Source: RAM1 sp040376925 (GTDB taxonomy: Bacteria > Pseudomonadota > Gammaproteobacteria > Burkholderiales > Burkholderiaceae_C). Taken from it: 64,000 nucleotides of DNA. Below the pieces are notes generated by a model. It saw only the letters and a list, made by a program, of their open reading frames with translations, had not been told where the DNA came from and did no database searches. Numbering within the stretch: the first letter of the stretch is position 1; each line of letters opens with the position of its first letter. Below, in pieces: positions 50,609 to 58,329 of the stretch. The stretch is taken from the NCBI GenBank assembly GCA_040376925.1, contig JBEIPU010000001.1, positions 24,883 to 88,882 of the forward strand. Reading direction: 5' to 3'. Made by a program: the position numbers and the translations under genes.

Positions 50609-51536
50609 TGGCGAACGCCGCCGCCAGGTTCTCGCGAATGGACAGAACAGCACCGACTTGGGTACGAATGCCCGCGAGCAATTGCAACGGTGGCATGTGC
50701 GTATCCAGCGCCATGCAGGTTCGCAGCACGTAGTCGCGCGTGATCGACCGCCTGCAGATCACCGCGCCGCTGGTCAGATTGAGCATCCAGGCATTCGCCT
50801 CGGCCAGTTCCGCGGCGGCGCGCGGATGGAACGTGTGGGCAGCCCCTATGTCCGCATGCAGGTGCAACCATGCCGGCATGGGCGCCATGTGGCTGACCTG
50901 CACCTGGACTCCACGAGCCTCCAGCACAAACGATGACACCCCCGACGGCAGGCTCTGTACGGCCAGTCCCGGTAGGCCCAGCGCGGTGCTGAACCGCTCG
51001 CACAGCCCGGCAAATGCGGTGAACGGGCTCTGCCCTGCCACGGGTTTGGGTATCGGAGCCAGCGCAATCCGCTGTTGCTGCGCAGGCAAGTAAGCAGCAA
51101 TCAGGTTACCGGCGCGCCAATTGCCCGCGGCCTCGCACTGTGTCTCGAGCACGCGCAGCAGCACCTGGGGCTGCGTGTCAGCGGGCCAAGACTGCTGCAG
51201 AACAACGCCATGAGTCTGCGGGTCGCGGCTGAAAACCGCGCCCGACGGATCGAGCAGAAGGAAGTTGGCTTCCAGCAGATCGCCCCATTGGGCCTCTTCG
51301 TCCCGCGGTGGCATCGGGCCAAAGTGGACGCGGCTGTACAGGCGTTCTGCTGCCTCAGCCTCGCAGACCAGCTCGACCCCGACCCCGTACATCGTCATGT
51401 GGGCGGACCACGGTCCATCACCATCACCATCGCCCTGCAACTGCGCCGGGGCTTGTCCGGCGAGATAGCCAAGCTCATCACACAGTTCGAAGAATCGTTT
51501 GCGCATGTGTCGCACCAACAGTCTGAATGGCTTCAT
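50598..51536 (-). CDS. Single-chain tandem CesT/SycE-type T3SS chaperone
   Basis: A 312-residue protein made of two similar halves (about 10-150 and 165-305). Each half has a helix, a strand pair and the conserved segment LLEANFLLLDPSGAVFSRD (first) or LAEANAWMLNLTSGAVICRR (second), followed by a strand and helix. Class I chaperones are normally 120-160 residues and work as dimers, so this looks like a covalently linked pair. It overlaps the downstream 670-residue gene. No signal peptide is present. The fold call is from pattern only. Confidence 0.72.
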   Translation of the reverse strand: MKPFRLLVRHMRKRFFELCDELGYLAGQAPAQLQGDGDGDGPWSAHMTMYGVGVELVCEAEAAERLYSRVHFGPMPPRDEEAQWGDLLEANFLLLDPSGAVFSRDPQTHGVVLQQSWPADTQPQVLLRVLETQCEAAGNWRAGNLIAAYLPAQQQRIALAPIPKPVAGQSPFTAFAGLCERFSTALGLPGLAVQSLPSGVSSFVLEARGVQVQVSHMAPMPAWLHLHADIGAAHTFHPRAAAELAEANAWMLNLTSGAVICRRSITRDYVLRTCMALDTHMPPLQLLAGIRTQVGAVLSIRENLAAAFANAV

Positions 51537-51636
51537 CCTAGATGCGGTATCACACAGCCGCCATATACAGATGGCTGCGCGCGCCGAGCAGCATGCGGAC
51601 TTTCATATCGAGGCATGAGAGCGGGCTGCAGCGCGA

Positions 51637-51817
51637 CTTTGGTCTGTGGCAACGCATTCCAAAGCGGCCTAGCATGGATTCACGGGTCAAACGAGTTCAC
51701 GGGCCAAGCCCCCGCCTAGGAGTGCGATCCCGCCGAACAAGTCTCTCCAGGGCCGGGGTGTCTCCTTCGTCTCCTCCCCCGGCTTTTGACCGCCGCACCT
51801 GTGCGGCGGTTTTTTTT
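51637..51817 (+). ncRNA. Possible small RNA with CUCC-rich hairpin loop
   Basis: This stretch has no plausible gene but ends in two stacked hairpins followed by a T-run. The first hairpin (GCCGGGG 51752-51758 with CCCCGGC 51777-51783, then TTTT) has a loop of TGTCTCCTTCGTCTCCTC, which holds two anti-Shine-Dalgarno-like CUCC motifs. CTTTGG/CCAAAG (51637-51642, 51659-51664) can pair upstream. TTCACGGGTCAA and TTCACGGGCCAA repeat at 51679 and 51696. Size and layout fit an intergenic sRNA; 5' end and expression are unknown. Confidence 0.35.
51790..51817 (+). terminator. Strong intrinsic terminator (rightward)
   Basis: CCGCCGCA (51790-51797), loop CCTG, TGCGGCGG (51802-51809), then eight T residues (51810-51817). 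This is a textbook Rho-independent terminator for rightward transcription. No gene on the + strand ends near it: the nearest is sctC, over 3 kb away. It therefore probably terminates an unannotated transcript. Confidence 0.88.
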
Positions 51818-51829
51818 GGCGTGGTGGCG

Positions 51830-52315
51830 TCAGCCCCGGCGCGCCGCCTCAATCGCCGCGATGTCGATCCTGGTCATGGTCATGGTCATCATCGCGTCGA
51901 ACACGCGCTTGGCTACCGCCGGGTCGGGGTCGGCAATGCCGTCGGTCAGCGCACGTGGCGTGATCTGCCACGACACGCCCCAGCGGTCCTTGCACCAGCC
52001 GCAGGCGCTGGTCTGGCCGCCGTTGTCCACGATGGCGTTCCACAGCCGGTCGGTTTCGGCCTGGTCGTCGGTGGCGATCTGGAATGAAAACGCCTCGGTC
52101 TGCCTGAACTGCGGGCCGCCGTTCAGGCCGATGCAGGGTATGCCGGCCACAGTGAAGTCCACCGTCAGCACATCGCCCTGCTTGCCGTCGGGGTAATCAC
52201 CCGGCGCGTGAAAGACCTTGCCCACGCGGCTGTCAGGAAAGGTTTTTGCATAGAAATGGGCGGCGTCCAGCGCGCCGCCTTCGTACCAGATGCAGATGGT
52301 GTTCTTGCTCTTCAT
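51830..52315 (-). CDS. VOC/PhnB-like (3-demethylubiquinone methyltransferase-fold) protein
   Basis: A 161-residue protein from ATG 52315 with a CAGGAG ribosome site. It shows the PhnB/glyoxalase-fold pattern: IWYEGGALDAAHFYAKTFPDS, VDFTVAGIPCIGLNGGP, and the C-terminal WGVSWQITPRAL. Such proteins carry a betaalphabetabetabeta metal-binding fold and are of uncertain function. It lies just outside the secretion island and is ordinary for betaproteobacteria. Confidence 0.88.
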   Translation of the reverse strand: MKSKNTICIWYEGGALDAAHFYAKTFPDSRVGKVFHAPGDYPDGKQGDVLTVDFTVAGIPCIGLNGGPQFRQTEAFSFQIATDDQAETDRLWNAIVDNGGQTSACGWCKDRWGVSWQITPRALTDGIADPDPAVAKRVFDAMMTMTMTRIDIAAIEAARRG

Positions 52316-52421
52316 TCGGCTACTCCTGAGGGGTTGGGATCGCCGGATTGTCCGCATCCGGCCCTTTCACGACGAACGGGACCGGAGCAGATCGACAGGA
52401 ACGGGCAAGTTTTTTAGCCTC

Positions 52422-52637
52422 TCAGAGCTTGGCAATCGACACTTCGGTGGACTTGACCAGCGCCACCACCTCCGAGCCCACGCCCAGCTGCAGGTCGTCC
52501 ACCGAGCGGGTGGTGATGACGGACGTGACGACGCCCCAGGGCGTTTCGACATCGACCTCGGACACGACGTCACCGCGGATGATTTCGCGCACCTTGCCCT
52601 TGAACTGGTTGCGTACGTTGATGGCTTGAATGGACAT
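52422..52637 (-). CDS. Mop/TOBE-domain molybdate-binding protein
   Basis: A 71-residue protein from ATG 52637 with a CTGGAGAA ribosome site. The single Mop domain (INVRNQFKGKVREIIRGDVV; VTSVITTRSVDDLQLGVGSE; ALVKSTEVSIAKL) is the molbindin type that binds oxyanions such as molybdate or tungstate. It is the last gene of the sulfonate operon, 33 bases after ssuB, so a role in oxyanion balance or ABC control is plausible. Confidence 0.9.
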   Translation of the reverse strand: MSIQAINVRNQFKGKVREIIRGDVVSEVDVETPWGVVTSVITTRSVDDLQLGVGSEVVALVKSTEVSIAKL

Positions 52638-52670
52638 GGGTTTCTCCAGGTTGAAAATTGACAAAGGAAT

Positions 52671-53456
52671 TCAGACGGCCCAGCGCAGGCCGTGCGCCGG
52701 TGTGGCGGGCCAGTGCGGGTCGGGTGTGGTGTGGGCGTCGGGCTTTTGCAGCACGCGGTCCAGGATGCGTTTTTCCAAAGCGGCAAAAGCGGCGTCGCCA
52801 TGGCTGCGCGGGCGGGCCAGCGCAATGCGCTCGTCCAGCGCAATGCGGCCGTCTTCGATCAGGATCACGCGGTCAGCCAGGGCCACCGCTTCCTGGACGT
52901 CGTGCGTGACCAGCAGCGCCGTGAAGCCGCTGCGCTGCCACAGGCCTTCAATCAGGCGGTGCATCTCGATGCGCGTCAGCGCGTCCAGCGCACCCAGCGG
53001 TTCGTCCAGCAGCAGCAGGCGCGGGTTGTGCACCAGCGCACGGGCCAGCGACACGCGCTGGCGCTGCCCGCCCGACAGCCGCGCGGGCCAGTCGCCGCCG
53101 CGGTCGCCCAGGCCCACGCTGGCCAGCACATCACCGGCGCGGCCGCGCTGCGCCGGGGGCAGGCCCAGCGTCACGTTGTCCAGCACGCGCTTCCAGGGCA
53201 GCAGGCGCGCGTCCTGGAACATGATGCGGGTGTCGTCACGCAGGCCCGAGATGTCCTGCCCATCGGCCAGCAGCCGGCCGCGCGTCACAGGCTCCAGCCC
53301 CGCCACCAGGCGCAGCAGCGTGCTCTTGCCGCAGCCGCTGCGGCCCACGATGGCCACAAACTCGCTGGGCTCGATCACCAGGTCGTTGTGGCGCAGCACC
53401 TCGCGGGTGCCGTAGTTTTTGGACAGGGCTTTGAGTTCAAGCCGTACGCCGCTCAT
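52671..53456 (-). CDS. ssuB: Sulfonate ABC transporter ATPase SsuB
   Basis: A 261-residue ATPase from ATG 53456, overlapping the ssuC stop by 4 bases. It has Walker A GRSGCGKST (38-46), Q-loop region MFQDARLLPWK, signature LSGGQRQRVSLARAL and Walker B LLLLDEPLGALD. It powers sulfonate uptake with SsuC and SsuA. The C-terminal 60 residues are longer and less conserved than in Escherichia coli SsuB. Confidence 0.95.
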   Translation of the reverse strand: MSGVRLELKALSKNYGTREVLRHNDLVIEPSEFVAIVGRSGCGKSTLLRLVAGLEPVTRGRLLADGQDISGLRDDTRIMFQDARLLPWKRVLDNVTLGLPPAQRGRAGDVLASVGLGDRGGDWPARLSGGQRQRVSLARALVHNPRLLLLDEPLGALDALTRIEMHRLIEGLWQRSGFTALLVTHDVQEAVALADRVILIEDGRIALDERIALARPRSHGDAAFAALEKRILDRVLQKPDAHTTPDPHWPATPAHGLRWAV

Positions 53457-54352
53457 GCCGCACCCCCCTGGTAACCGGGATGCCACCGGAGCCAGTACCG
53501 TTCCAGGCTGCGAGCGAACACATCCGCCAGCTTGCCCAGCAGCGCATACAGCAGGATGCCGACCAGCACCACGTCGGTCTGCAGGAATTCGCGGGCGTTC
53601 ATGGTCAGGTAGCCGATGCCGGCCTGCGCCGAGATGGTCTCGGCCACGATCAATATCACCCACATCAGCCCCAGCGAAAAGCGCAACCCCACCAGGATGG
53701 ACGACAGCGCGCCGGGCAGAATGATCTGGCGGTACAGCTGCCAGCGGCTCAGGCCATAGGTGCGCCCCATCTCGATCAGCCCCGGGTCCACATTGCGGAT
53801 GCCGTGAAAGGTGTTCAGGTAGATCGGAAAGAACACACTCACGCTGATGAGGAACAGCTTGGCCGATTCATCAATGCCAAACCACAGGATCACCAGCGGG
53901 ATCAGCGCCAGCGCCGGGATGTTGCGCAGCATCTGGAAGGTGGAGTCCAAAAGCGTCTCGGCCAGCCGCAGCGAGCCTGTGAGCAGGCCGAACGCCAGGC
54001 CCAGCCCGCCGCCAATGGCCAGGCCGGCCAGCGCGCGGCTGGCGCTGACCTTGACATGCGCCCAGAGTTCGCCAGAGGCGGCCAGCGTCCAGGCGGCCTT
54101 GACCACCTCGTGAGGGGCGGGCAGCACGCGGGTGGACAGCAGGCCGAATGCCGAAGCGAGCTGCCAGGCTGCGATCAGGCTGATGGGGAGCAGCCAAGGC
54201 AATCCGCGCTGCACTGCCGCGCGCAGCCATGGATTGCGGGTCAAGCCCGCAATGACAGAGCTGCGGGGCTCGTCATCCCGGACTTGATCCGGGATCCACG
54301 TGTCGTTCGTAGCGCCTGCACTCGTCTGCAATTCGGGAGTTTGTGTGCTCAT
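53453..54352 (-). CDS. ssuC: Sulfonate ABC transporter permease SsuC, with repeat-derived insert
   Basis: A 299-residue permease with about six membrane helices and the EAA-type loop (IEMGRTYGLSRWQLYRQIILPG). The start at 54352 lies 3 bases after ssuD. Residues about 18-43 (TWIPDQVRDDE and SSVIAGLTRNP) are the translation of a REP-like palindrome pair, so the cytoplasmic N-terminus has been lengthened in frame. The membrane part starts near residue 48 and seems intact. Confidence 0.95.
   Translation of the reverse strand: MSTQTPELQTSAGATNDTWIPDQVRDDEPRSSVIAGLTRNPWLRAAVQRGLPWLLPISLIAAWQLASAFGLLSTRVLPAPHEVVKAAWTLAASGELWAHVKVSASRALAGLAIGGGLGLAFGLLTGSLRLAETLLDSTFQMLRNIPALALIPLVILWFGIDESAKLFLISVSVFFPIYLNTFHGIRNVDPGLIEMGRTYGLSRWQLYRQIILPGALSSILVGLRFSLGLMWVILIVAETISAQAGIGYLTMNAREFLQTDVVLVGILLYALLGKLADVFARSLERYWLRWHPGYQGGAA
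54231..54296. repeat. REP-like palindrome pair inside ssuC
   Basis: Two hairpins lie 20 bases apart. TTGCGGG-TCAAG-CCCGCAA is at 54234-54252, and ATCCCGGA-CTTGA-TCCGGGAT is at 54275-54295. Their flanks GGATTGCGGG...CAATGAC and GTCATCCCGG...GATCCA are the common bacterial REP-type elements that are usually between genes and, when translated, give peptides like VIAGLTRNP and WIPDQVRDD. Here both are in frame within the coding sequence. Confidence 0.85.
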
Positions 54353-54355
54353 GGT

Positions 54356-55531
54356 TCAGCTTTGCGACGCGCGCGGCGCGTAGTTGTTGGCCACGACCTC
54401 GCCAAACGGGCCGTTCAGCCGCTGGCCCGGCAAGCCTTGCTCCAGCCCGTCGCGCAGCTTGCGCGGCAGCAGCGGGAAAACCAGCTCGGCAAAGCGGTAG
54501 GCTTCCTCCAGGTGCGGGTAGCCCGACAGCACAAAGGTGTCCAGCCCCAGCGTGGCGTATTCCTCGATGCGCTGCGCCACCTGCTGCGGGCTGCCCACCA
54601 GGGCCGTGCCCGCGCCACCGCGCACCAGGCCCACACCGGCCCACAGGTTGGGGCTGATCTCCAGGTCAGACCGGGTGCGCTTCTTCCCTCCCCCATGCAG
54701 CGCGGCCATGCGCCGCTGCCCTTCTGAATCCATTTTCTGGAATGCGCTCTGCGCCCGGATCACCGTGTCGTCGTCCAGCCGGCTGATCAGGTCGGCGGCA
54801 GCCTGCCAGGCGGCGTCTTCGGTCTCGCGCACGATCACATGCAGGCGGATGCCGAATTTCACCGTGCGGCCATGCTTTGCCGCCCTGTCCCGTACATCAG
54901 CCACTTTTTTGGCCACGTCGTCCGGCGGTTCACCCCAGGTCAGGTAGGTGTCCACCTGCTCGGCGGCCAGCTCATGGGCCGGTGCCGACGAGCCGCCGAA
55001 GTACACCGGCGGGTACGGCTTTTGCAGCGGCGGGAACAAAAGCTTCGCGCCCTTGACGCTCAGATGCTTGCCGTCGTAGTCAAAGCTTTGGCCGTCGTGG
55101 CTCTTCGTGATGATTTCGCGCCAGATGCGGATGAATTCCGCCGATTGTTCATAGCGCGATGCATGGTCCTGGAACACGCCGTCGCCTTCCAGCTCGGTCT
55201 GGTCGCCACCAGTCACAAGGTTGATGAGCAGGCGCCCGCCCGACAGCCGGTCGAACGTGGCGGCCATGCGCGCCGCAAGCGACGGCTGGTGCAGCCCGGG
55301 GCGCACTGCCACCAGGAACTTCAGGCGGCGGGTCACGGGCAGCAGCGACGACGCCACCACCCACGGGTCTTCGCATGAGCGGCCGGTGGGGATCAGAACG
55401 CCCTCATAGCCGAGGTTGTCGGCGGCCTGGGCGATCTGCTTGAGGTAGTCGTGGTTGACTTCGCGGGCACCTTCGCTGGTGCCCAGGTAGCGGCTGTCAC
55501 CGTGGGTGGGGATGAACCAGAAAACTTGCAT
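54356..55531 (-). CDS. ssuD: FMNH2-dependent alkanesulfonate monooxygenase SsuD
   Basis: The 391-residue protein matches SsuD of the bacterial luciferase-like family: FWFIPTHGDSRYLG near the start, GRSCEDPWVVASSLLP, and LINLVTGGDQTELEGDG. It uses reduced flavin and oxygen to split the C-S bond of sulfonates, releasing sulfite. It is followed by ssuC and preceded by the tandem ssuA genes. Sulfite made here could feed cysI at the end of the window. Confidence 0.97.
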   Translation of the reverse strand: MQVFWFIPTHGDSRYLGTSEGAREVNHDYLKQIAQAADNLGYEGVLIPTGRSCEDPWVVASSLLPVTRRLKFLVAVRPGLHQPSLAARMAATFDRLSGGRLLINLVTGGDQTELEGDGVFQDHASRYEQSAEFIRIWREIITKSHDGQSFDYDGKHLSVKGAKLLFPPLQKPYPPVYFGGSSAPAHELAAEQVDTYLTWGEPPDDVAKKVADVRDRAAKHGRTVKFGIRLHVIVRETEDAAWQAAADLISRLDDDTVIRAQSAFQKMDSEGQRRMAALHGGGKKRTRSDLEISPNLWAGVGLVRGGAGTALVGSPQQVAQRIEEYATLGLDTFVLSGYPHLEEAYRFAELVFPLLPRKLRDGLEQGLPGQRLNGPFGEVVANNYAPRASQS

Positions 55532-55540
55532 CGTCTTCCT

Positions 55541-56533
55541 TTACTTTGCTGCGAGTGACCGGCCTTCGGGCCGCCACACAATGTCTGAAACGCGCACGGG
55601 CCTGGGAATGAGTGCCAGCCTGTGGAACGCATCGGCCACGCGCTGCTGGTCTGCGATGGTTTGCGCGTTCAGCGGCCCCACGGGCGACCGCGGGCGGCGC
55701 TGCAGGAACAGGCTCACCACACCCGCGTCCAGGCCGCTGAAGTCGGCAATCAGCTTGATGGCGTCGCCCCGCCGTTCCTGCACCAGCCGGTCGGCGCGGG
55801 TGAGCTCTTCAAACAGCAGGTTGAGCGTCTGCGGGTGCTGCGTGGTAAACGGGCGCGACGCCAGGTAAAACGAGTTGTTGCTGGACAGCTCGCGCCCCGT
55901 GGCCAGCACCCGCGGCTTGATGGCCAGCTCGGTCGCGGCATAGAACGGGTCCCAGATGGCCCAGGCGTCCACGGCCTTGCGCTCAAACGCGGCGCGGGCG
56001 TCGGCCGGTGCGAGGTAGATGGGCTGGATGTCGTCCCACTTCAGGCCGGCCTTCGTCACCGCCTGTACCAGCAGGTAATGCGCGCTGGAGCCCTTCTGGA
56101 GCGCGATGCGCTTGCCTTTCAGGTCGGCCAGCTTTTGAAGCGGCGAATCGTTGAGCACCAGAACGGCCGAGCTGTCGGGCTTGGGCGGCTCGGCACCCAC
56201 GTACAACAGGTCCTTGCCTGCGGCCTGGGCGAACACCGGCGGTGAATCGCCCGTCAGGCCGAATTCCAGGCTGCCGACAGACAAGGCCTCCAGCAGCTGC
56301 GGGCCGGCGGGGAATTCCACCCACGCCACTTTGGTGTGGGGCAGGCGCTTTTCGAGCCAGCCCGATTGCTTGATGACGACCAGGTTGGCGGCTGACTTCT
56401 GGTAGCCGATGCGCAACTGCGTGGGCGCGCTGCCCGGCGCCTGGGCGCGGCTGCCAGCGGCCCACAGCGCGGCGGTGGTGGCCAGCAGCCGCAGGAAGTT
56501 GCGACGGATGGGCGAGGTGATGGGGTGTGACAT
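55541..56533 (-). CDS. ssuA: Sulfonate-binding protein SsuA (copy 1)
   Basis: A 330-residue periplasmic binding protein. The signal peptide is of the twin-arginine-like form (SPIRRNFLRLLATTAALWAAGSRAQA). The mature domain starts at LRIGYQKSAANLVVIKQ and contains the family stretch YLAPADARAAFERKAVDAWAIWDP. It captures aliphatic sulfonates for SsuBC. It is very close in layout to the next upstream gene, an evident duplication. Confidence 0.93.
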   Translation of the reverse strand: MSHPITSPIRRNFLRLLATTAALWAAGSRAQAPGSAPTQLRIGYQKSAANLVVIKQSGWLEKRLPHTKVAWVEFPAGPQLLEALSVGSLEFGLTGDSPPVFAQAAGKDLLYVGAEPPKPDSSAVLVLNDSPLQKLADLKGKRIALQKGSSAHYLLVQAVTKAGLKWDDIQPIYLAPADARAAFERKAVDAWAIWDPFYAATELAIKPRVLATGRELSSNNSFYLASRPFTTQHPQTLNLLFEELTRADRLVQERRGDAIKLIADFSGLDAGVVSLFLQRRPRSPVGPLNAQTIADQQRVADAFHRLALIPRPVRVSDIVWRPEGRSLAAK

Positions 56534-56544
56534 GGGTGTGCCCC

Positions 56545-57567
56545 TTACTGCGCCGGGTTCCAGGCGGCTTCCTTGACGGACACGGCCTTGGGAATGAGCT
56601 TGAGGTCATAAAAGGTGTCGGCGATCTTTTGCTGGTCGGCGACCACGGCGTCGGTCAGGGGCCGCACGCTGAACTCGTACCGGCGCAGGCTCAGCTCCAC
56701 CACGTCCACCGGCAGGCCCTGCAGCGGCGCGATGAGTTCTGCCGCCTGACGCAGGTTGGCCTTGAGCCAGCGCCCGCGCTCCACCGAGTCTTCAAACAGC
56801 GCCTCGATCACCCGGGGGTTCCTGCCCACAAAGCCGCGCTCGCCCAGGTAGTACTGGTAGTTGTTGACCACGCCCTTGCCGTCAGCCAGCACACGGGCGC
56901 CGATGGTCTTTTCCGCCGACGCCTGGAACGGGTCCCAGATGACCCAGGCGTCCACGGCCTTGCTTTCAAACGCGGCGCGGGCGTCGGCCGGCGCCAGGTA
57001 CACGGGCTGCACGTCGGTCAGCTTCAGGCCGTTTTTTTCCAGCAGACGCACCAGCAGGTAGTGCACGTTGCTGCCCTTGTTCAGCGCGACCTTTTTGCCC
57101 TTGAGCTCGGCCACGGATTTGAGCGGTGAATCTTTCGCCACCAGGATGGCCTCGGCCTGCGGCGCGGCCGGGTCGTGGCCGAAATACACAAACTTTGCCC
57201 CAGCGGCCTGGGCAAAGATGGGCGGCGCCTCGCCCACGTAGCCCACATCGACCGAGCCAACATTCAGGCCTTCGAGCAGCTGAGGTCCGGCGGGGAATTC
57301 CACCCACTTCACGCCAAAGCCCAGTGGGGCCAGGCGCTTTTCCAGCGAACCCTGGGCCTTTTGCAGCACAAACAGGCTGGCGGATTTCTGATAGCCGATG
57401 CGCAGCTCGCCCTTGGCCTGGGCCTTGGCCACGGGCAGCAGCAAAAAGCTGGTGACCAGCAGCGTGGCCAGCAGCACAACCAGGGCAATGGCCACGTTGC
57501 GCAGGGCCAGCAGCCAGCGGATGGAGGGGACAGCGGCTTCGGCGCTGTCGGTGGTGATTTGGCTCAT
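56545..57567 (-). CDS. ssuA: Sulfonate-binding protein SsuA (copy 2)
   Basis: A 340-residue protein from ATG 57567. A signal-anchor-like segment (roughly 18-48) leads to ELRIGYQKSASLFVLQK and the diagnostic YLAPADARAAFESKAVDAWVIWDPF. It differs from copy 1 mostly at the N-terminus and in the C-terminal 100 residues, so the two may prefer different sulfonates. Only one ssuC and one ssuB are present, so both would share the permease. Confidence 0.93.
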   Translation of the reverse strand: MSQITTDSAEAAVPSIRWLLALRNVAIALVVLLATLLVTSFLLLPVAKAQAKGELRIGYQKSASLFVLQKAQGSLEKRLAPLGFGVKWVEFPAGPQLLEGLNVGSVDVGYVGEAPPIFAQAAGAKFVYFGHDPAAPQAEAILVAKDSPLKSVAELKGKKVALNKGSNVHYLLVRLLEKNGLKLTDVQPVYLAPADARAAFESKAVDAWVIWDPFQASAEKTIGARVLADGKGVVNNYQYYLGERGFVGRNPRVIEALFEDSVERGRWLKANLRQAAELIAPLQGLPVDVVELSLRRYEFSVRPLTDAVVADQQKIADTFYDLKLIPKAVSVKEAAWNPAQ

Positions 57568-57587
57568 GTGACTATCCTTTTCATGAA

Positions 57588-57619
57588 GTGCAGGCGCAGG
57601 TTTCCCCTGCCGCCTGCAC
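57588..57619 (-). promoter_or_regulatory. Intercistronic hairpin between ssuE and ssuA
   Basis: GTGCAGGCG-CAGG pairs with CCTG-C-CGCCTGCAC (57588-57600 with 57606-57619), a 13-pair stem with one bulge and a short loop. It lies in the 129-base spacer between the ssuE stop and the ssuA copy 2 start. There is no T-run after it. It may stabilise the downstream message or adjust relative expression in the operon. Confidence 0.5.
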
Positions 57620-57696
57620 GGACGGTTTGACTGAAGAACACGGGAATGCGGCGGCCGGCCCCTCAAAAGGGACGCGACCTCAAGGGCAGCGGGGTG

Positions 57697-58293
57697 TCAG
57701 ACGCTACATCGCACGCGCGAAAAAGGCACGGGCTCGAACCCGGCCGTGGCCGGTGACCGGTATCCGCTGTGCAGGCCTTCATGGAACAGCGTGTCCACGG
57801 CTTCGTCCAGGCGCGCCGTGATCTCGGGCCCGACGTTGTACGCGCCCCCGGGCGTCAGTGCCACCTGGGCGTCGGTGGCATACACGCCCGGCAGGATGTG
57901 GCGTGCCGACAGCGACTGCAGCACGGGCCGCAGCGCATAGTCCAGCGCCAGCATGTGGTGCGGGCTGCCGCCGGTGGCCAGCGGCAGCACCAGCTTGGCC
58001 TTCAGCGCGGACTGCGGCAGCAGGTCCAGAAAGACCTTGAGCACGCCGCTGTAGGCCGCCTTGTACACCGGCGTGGCCACCACGATGGCGGTGGCACGCT
58101 GCACCTGGTCGATGGCGCGGGCAATGCTGCGGTGGGCCGTGTCGGCCAGAAGCAGTGCCTGGGGCGACAGGTCCCGGATCTGCAACCGCTCCACATACAC
58201 GCCGCGCAGTTGCAGGCGCTGGTTGACCGAGTCCAGCAGCGCCGCCGAGCGTGAACGCTCTGACGGGCTGCCTCCAACCAGCAATACGGACAT
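57697..58293 (-). CDS. ssuE: NADPH-dependent FMN reductase SsuE
   Basis: A 198-residue flavodoxin-fold protein from ATG 58293. FMN-binding features are GGSPSERSRSAALLD and ATPVYKAAYSGVLKVFLDLLP. The latter is the hallmark of SsuE. It supplies reduced FMN to SsuD. The start is 36 bases after the second sbp gene, so it is probably in the same transcript. Confidence 0.94.
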   Translation of the reverse strand: MSVLLVGGSPSERSRSAALLDSVNQRLQLRGVYVERLQIRDLSPQALLLADTAHRSIARAIDQVQRATAIVVATPVYKAAYSGVLKVFLDLLPQSALKAKLVLPLATGGSPHHMLALDYALRPVLQSLSARHILPGVYATDAQVALTPGGAYNVGPEITARLDEAVDTLFHEGLHSGYRSPATAGFEPVPFSRVRCSV

Positions 58294-58329
58294 CAAAACT
58301 CCCTGATCTTTGTGCAACAGACTGACCGT

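Noticed and set aside
51720..51830. A tRNA or tmRNA 3' end as insertion site of the island
   Set aside because: The sequence before the terminator lacks a T-loop GTTCGAATC pattern, an acceptor stem partner and a CCA end.
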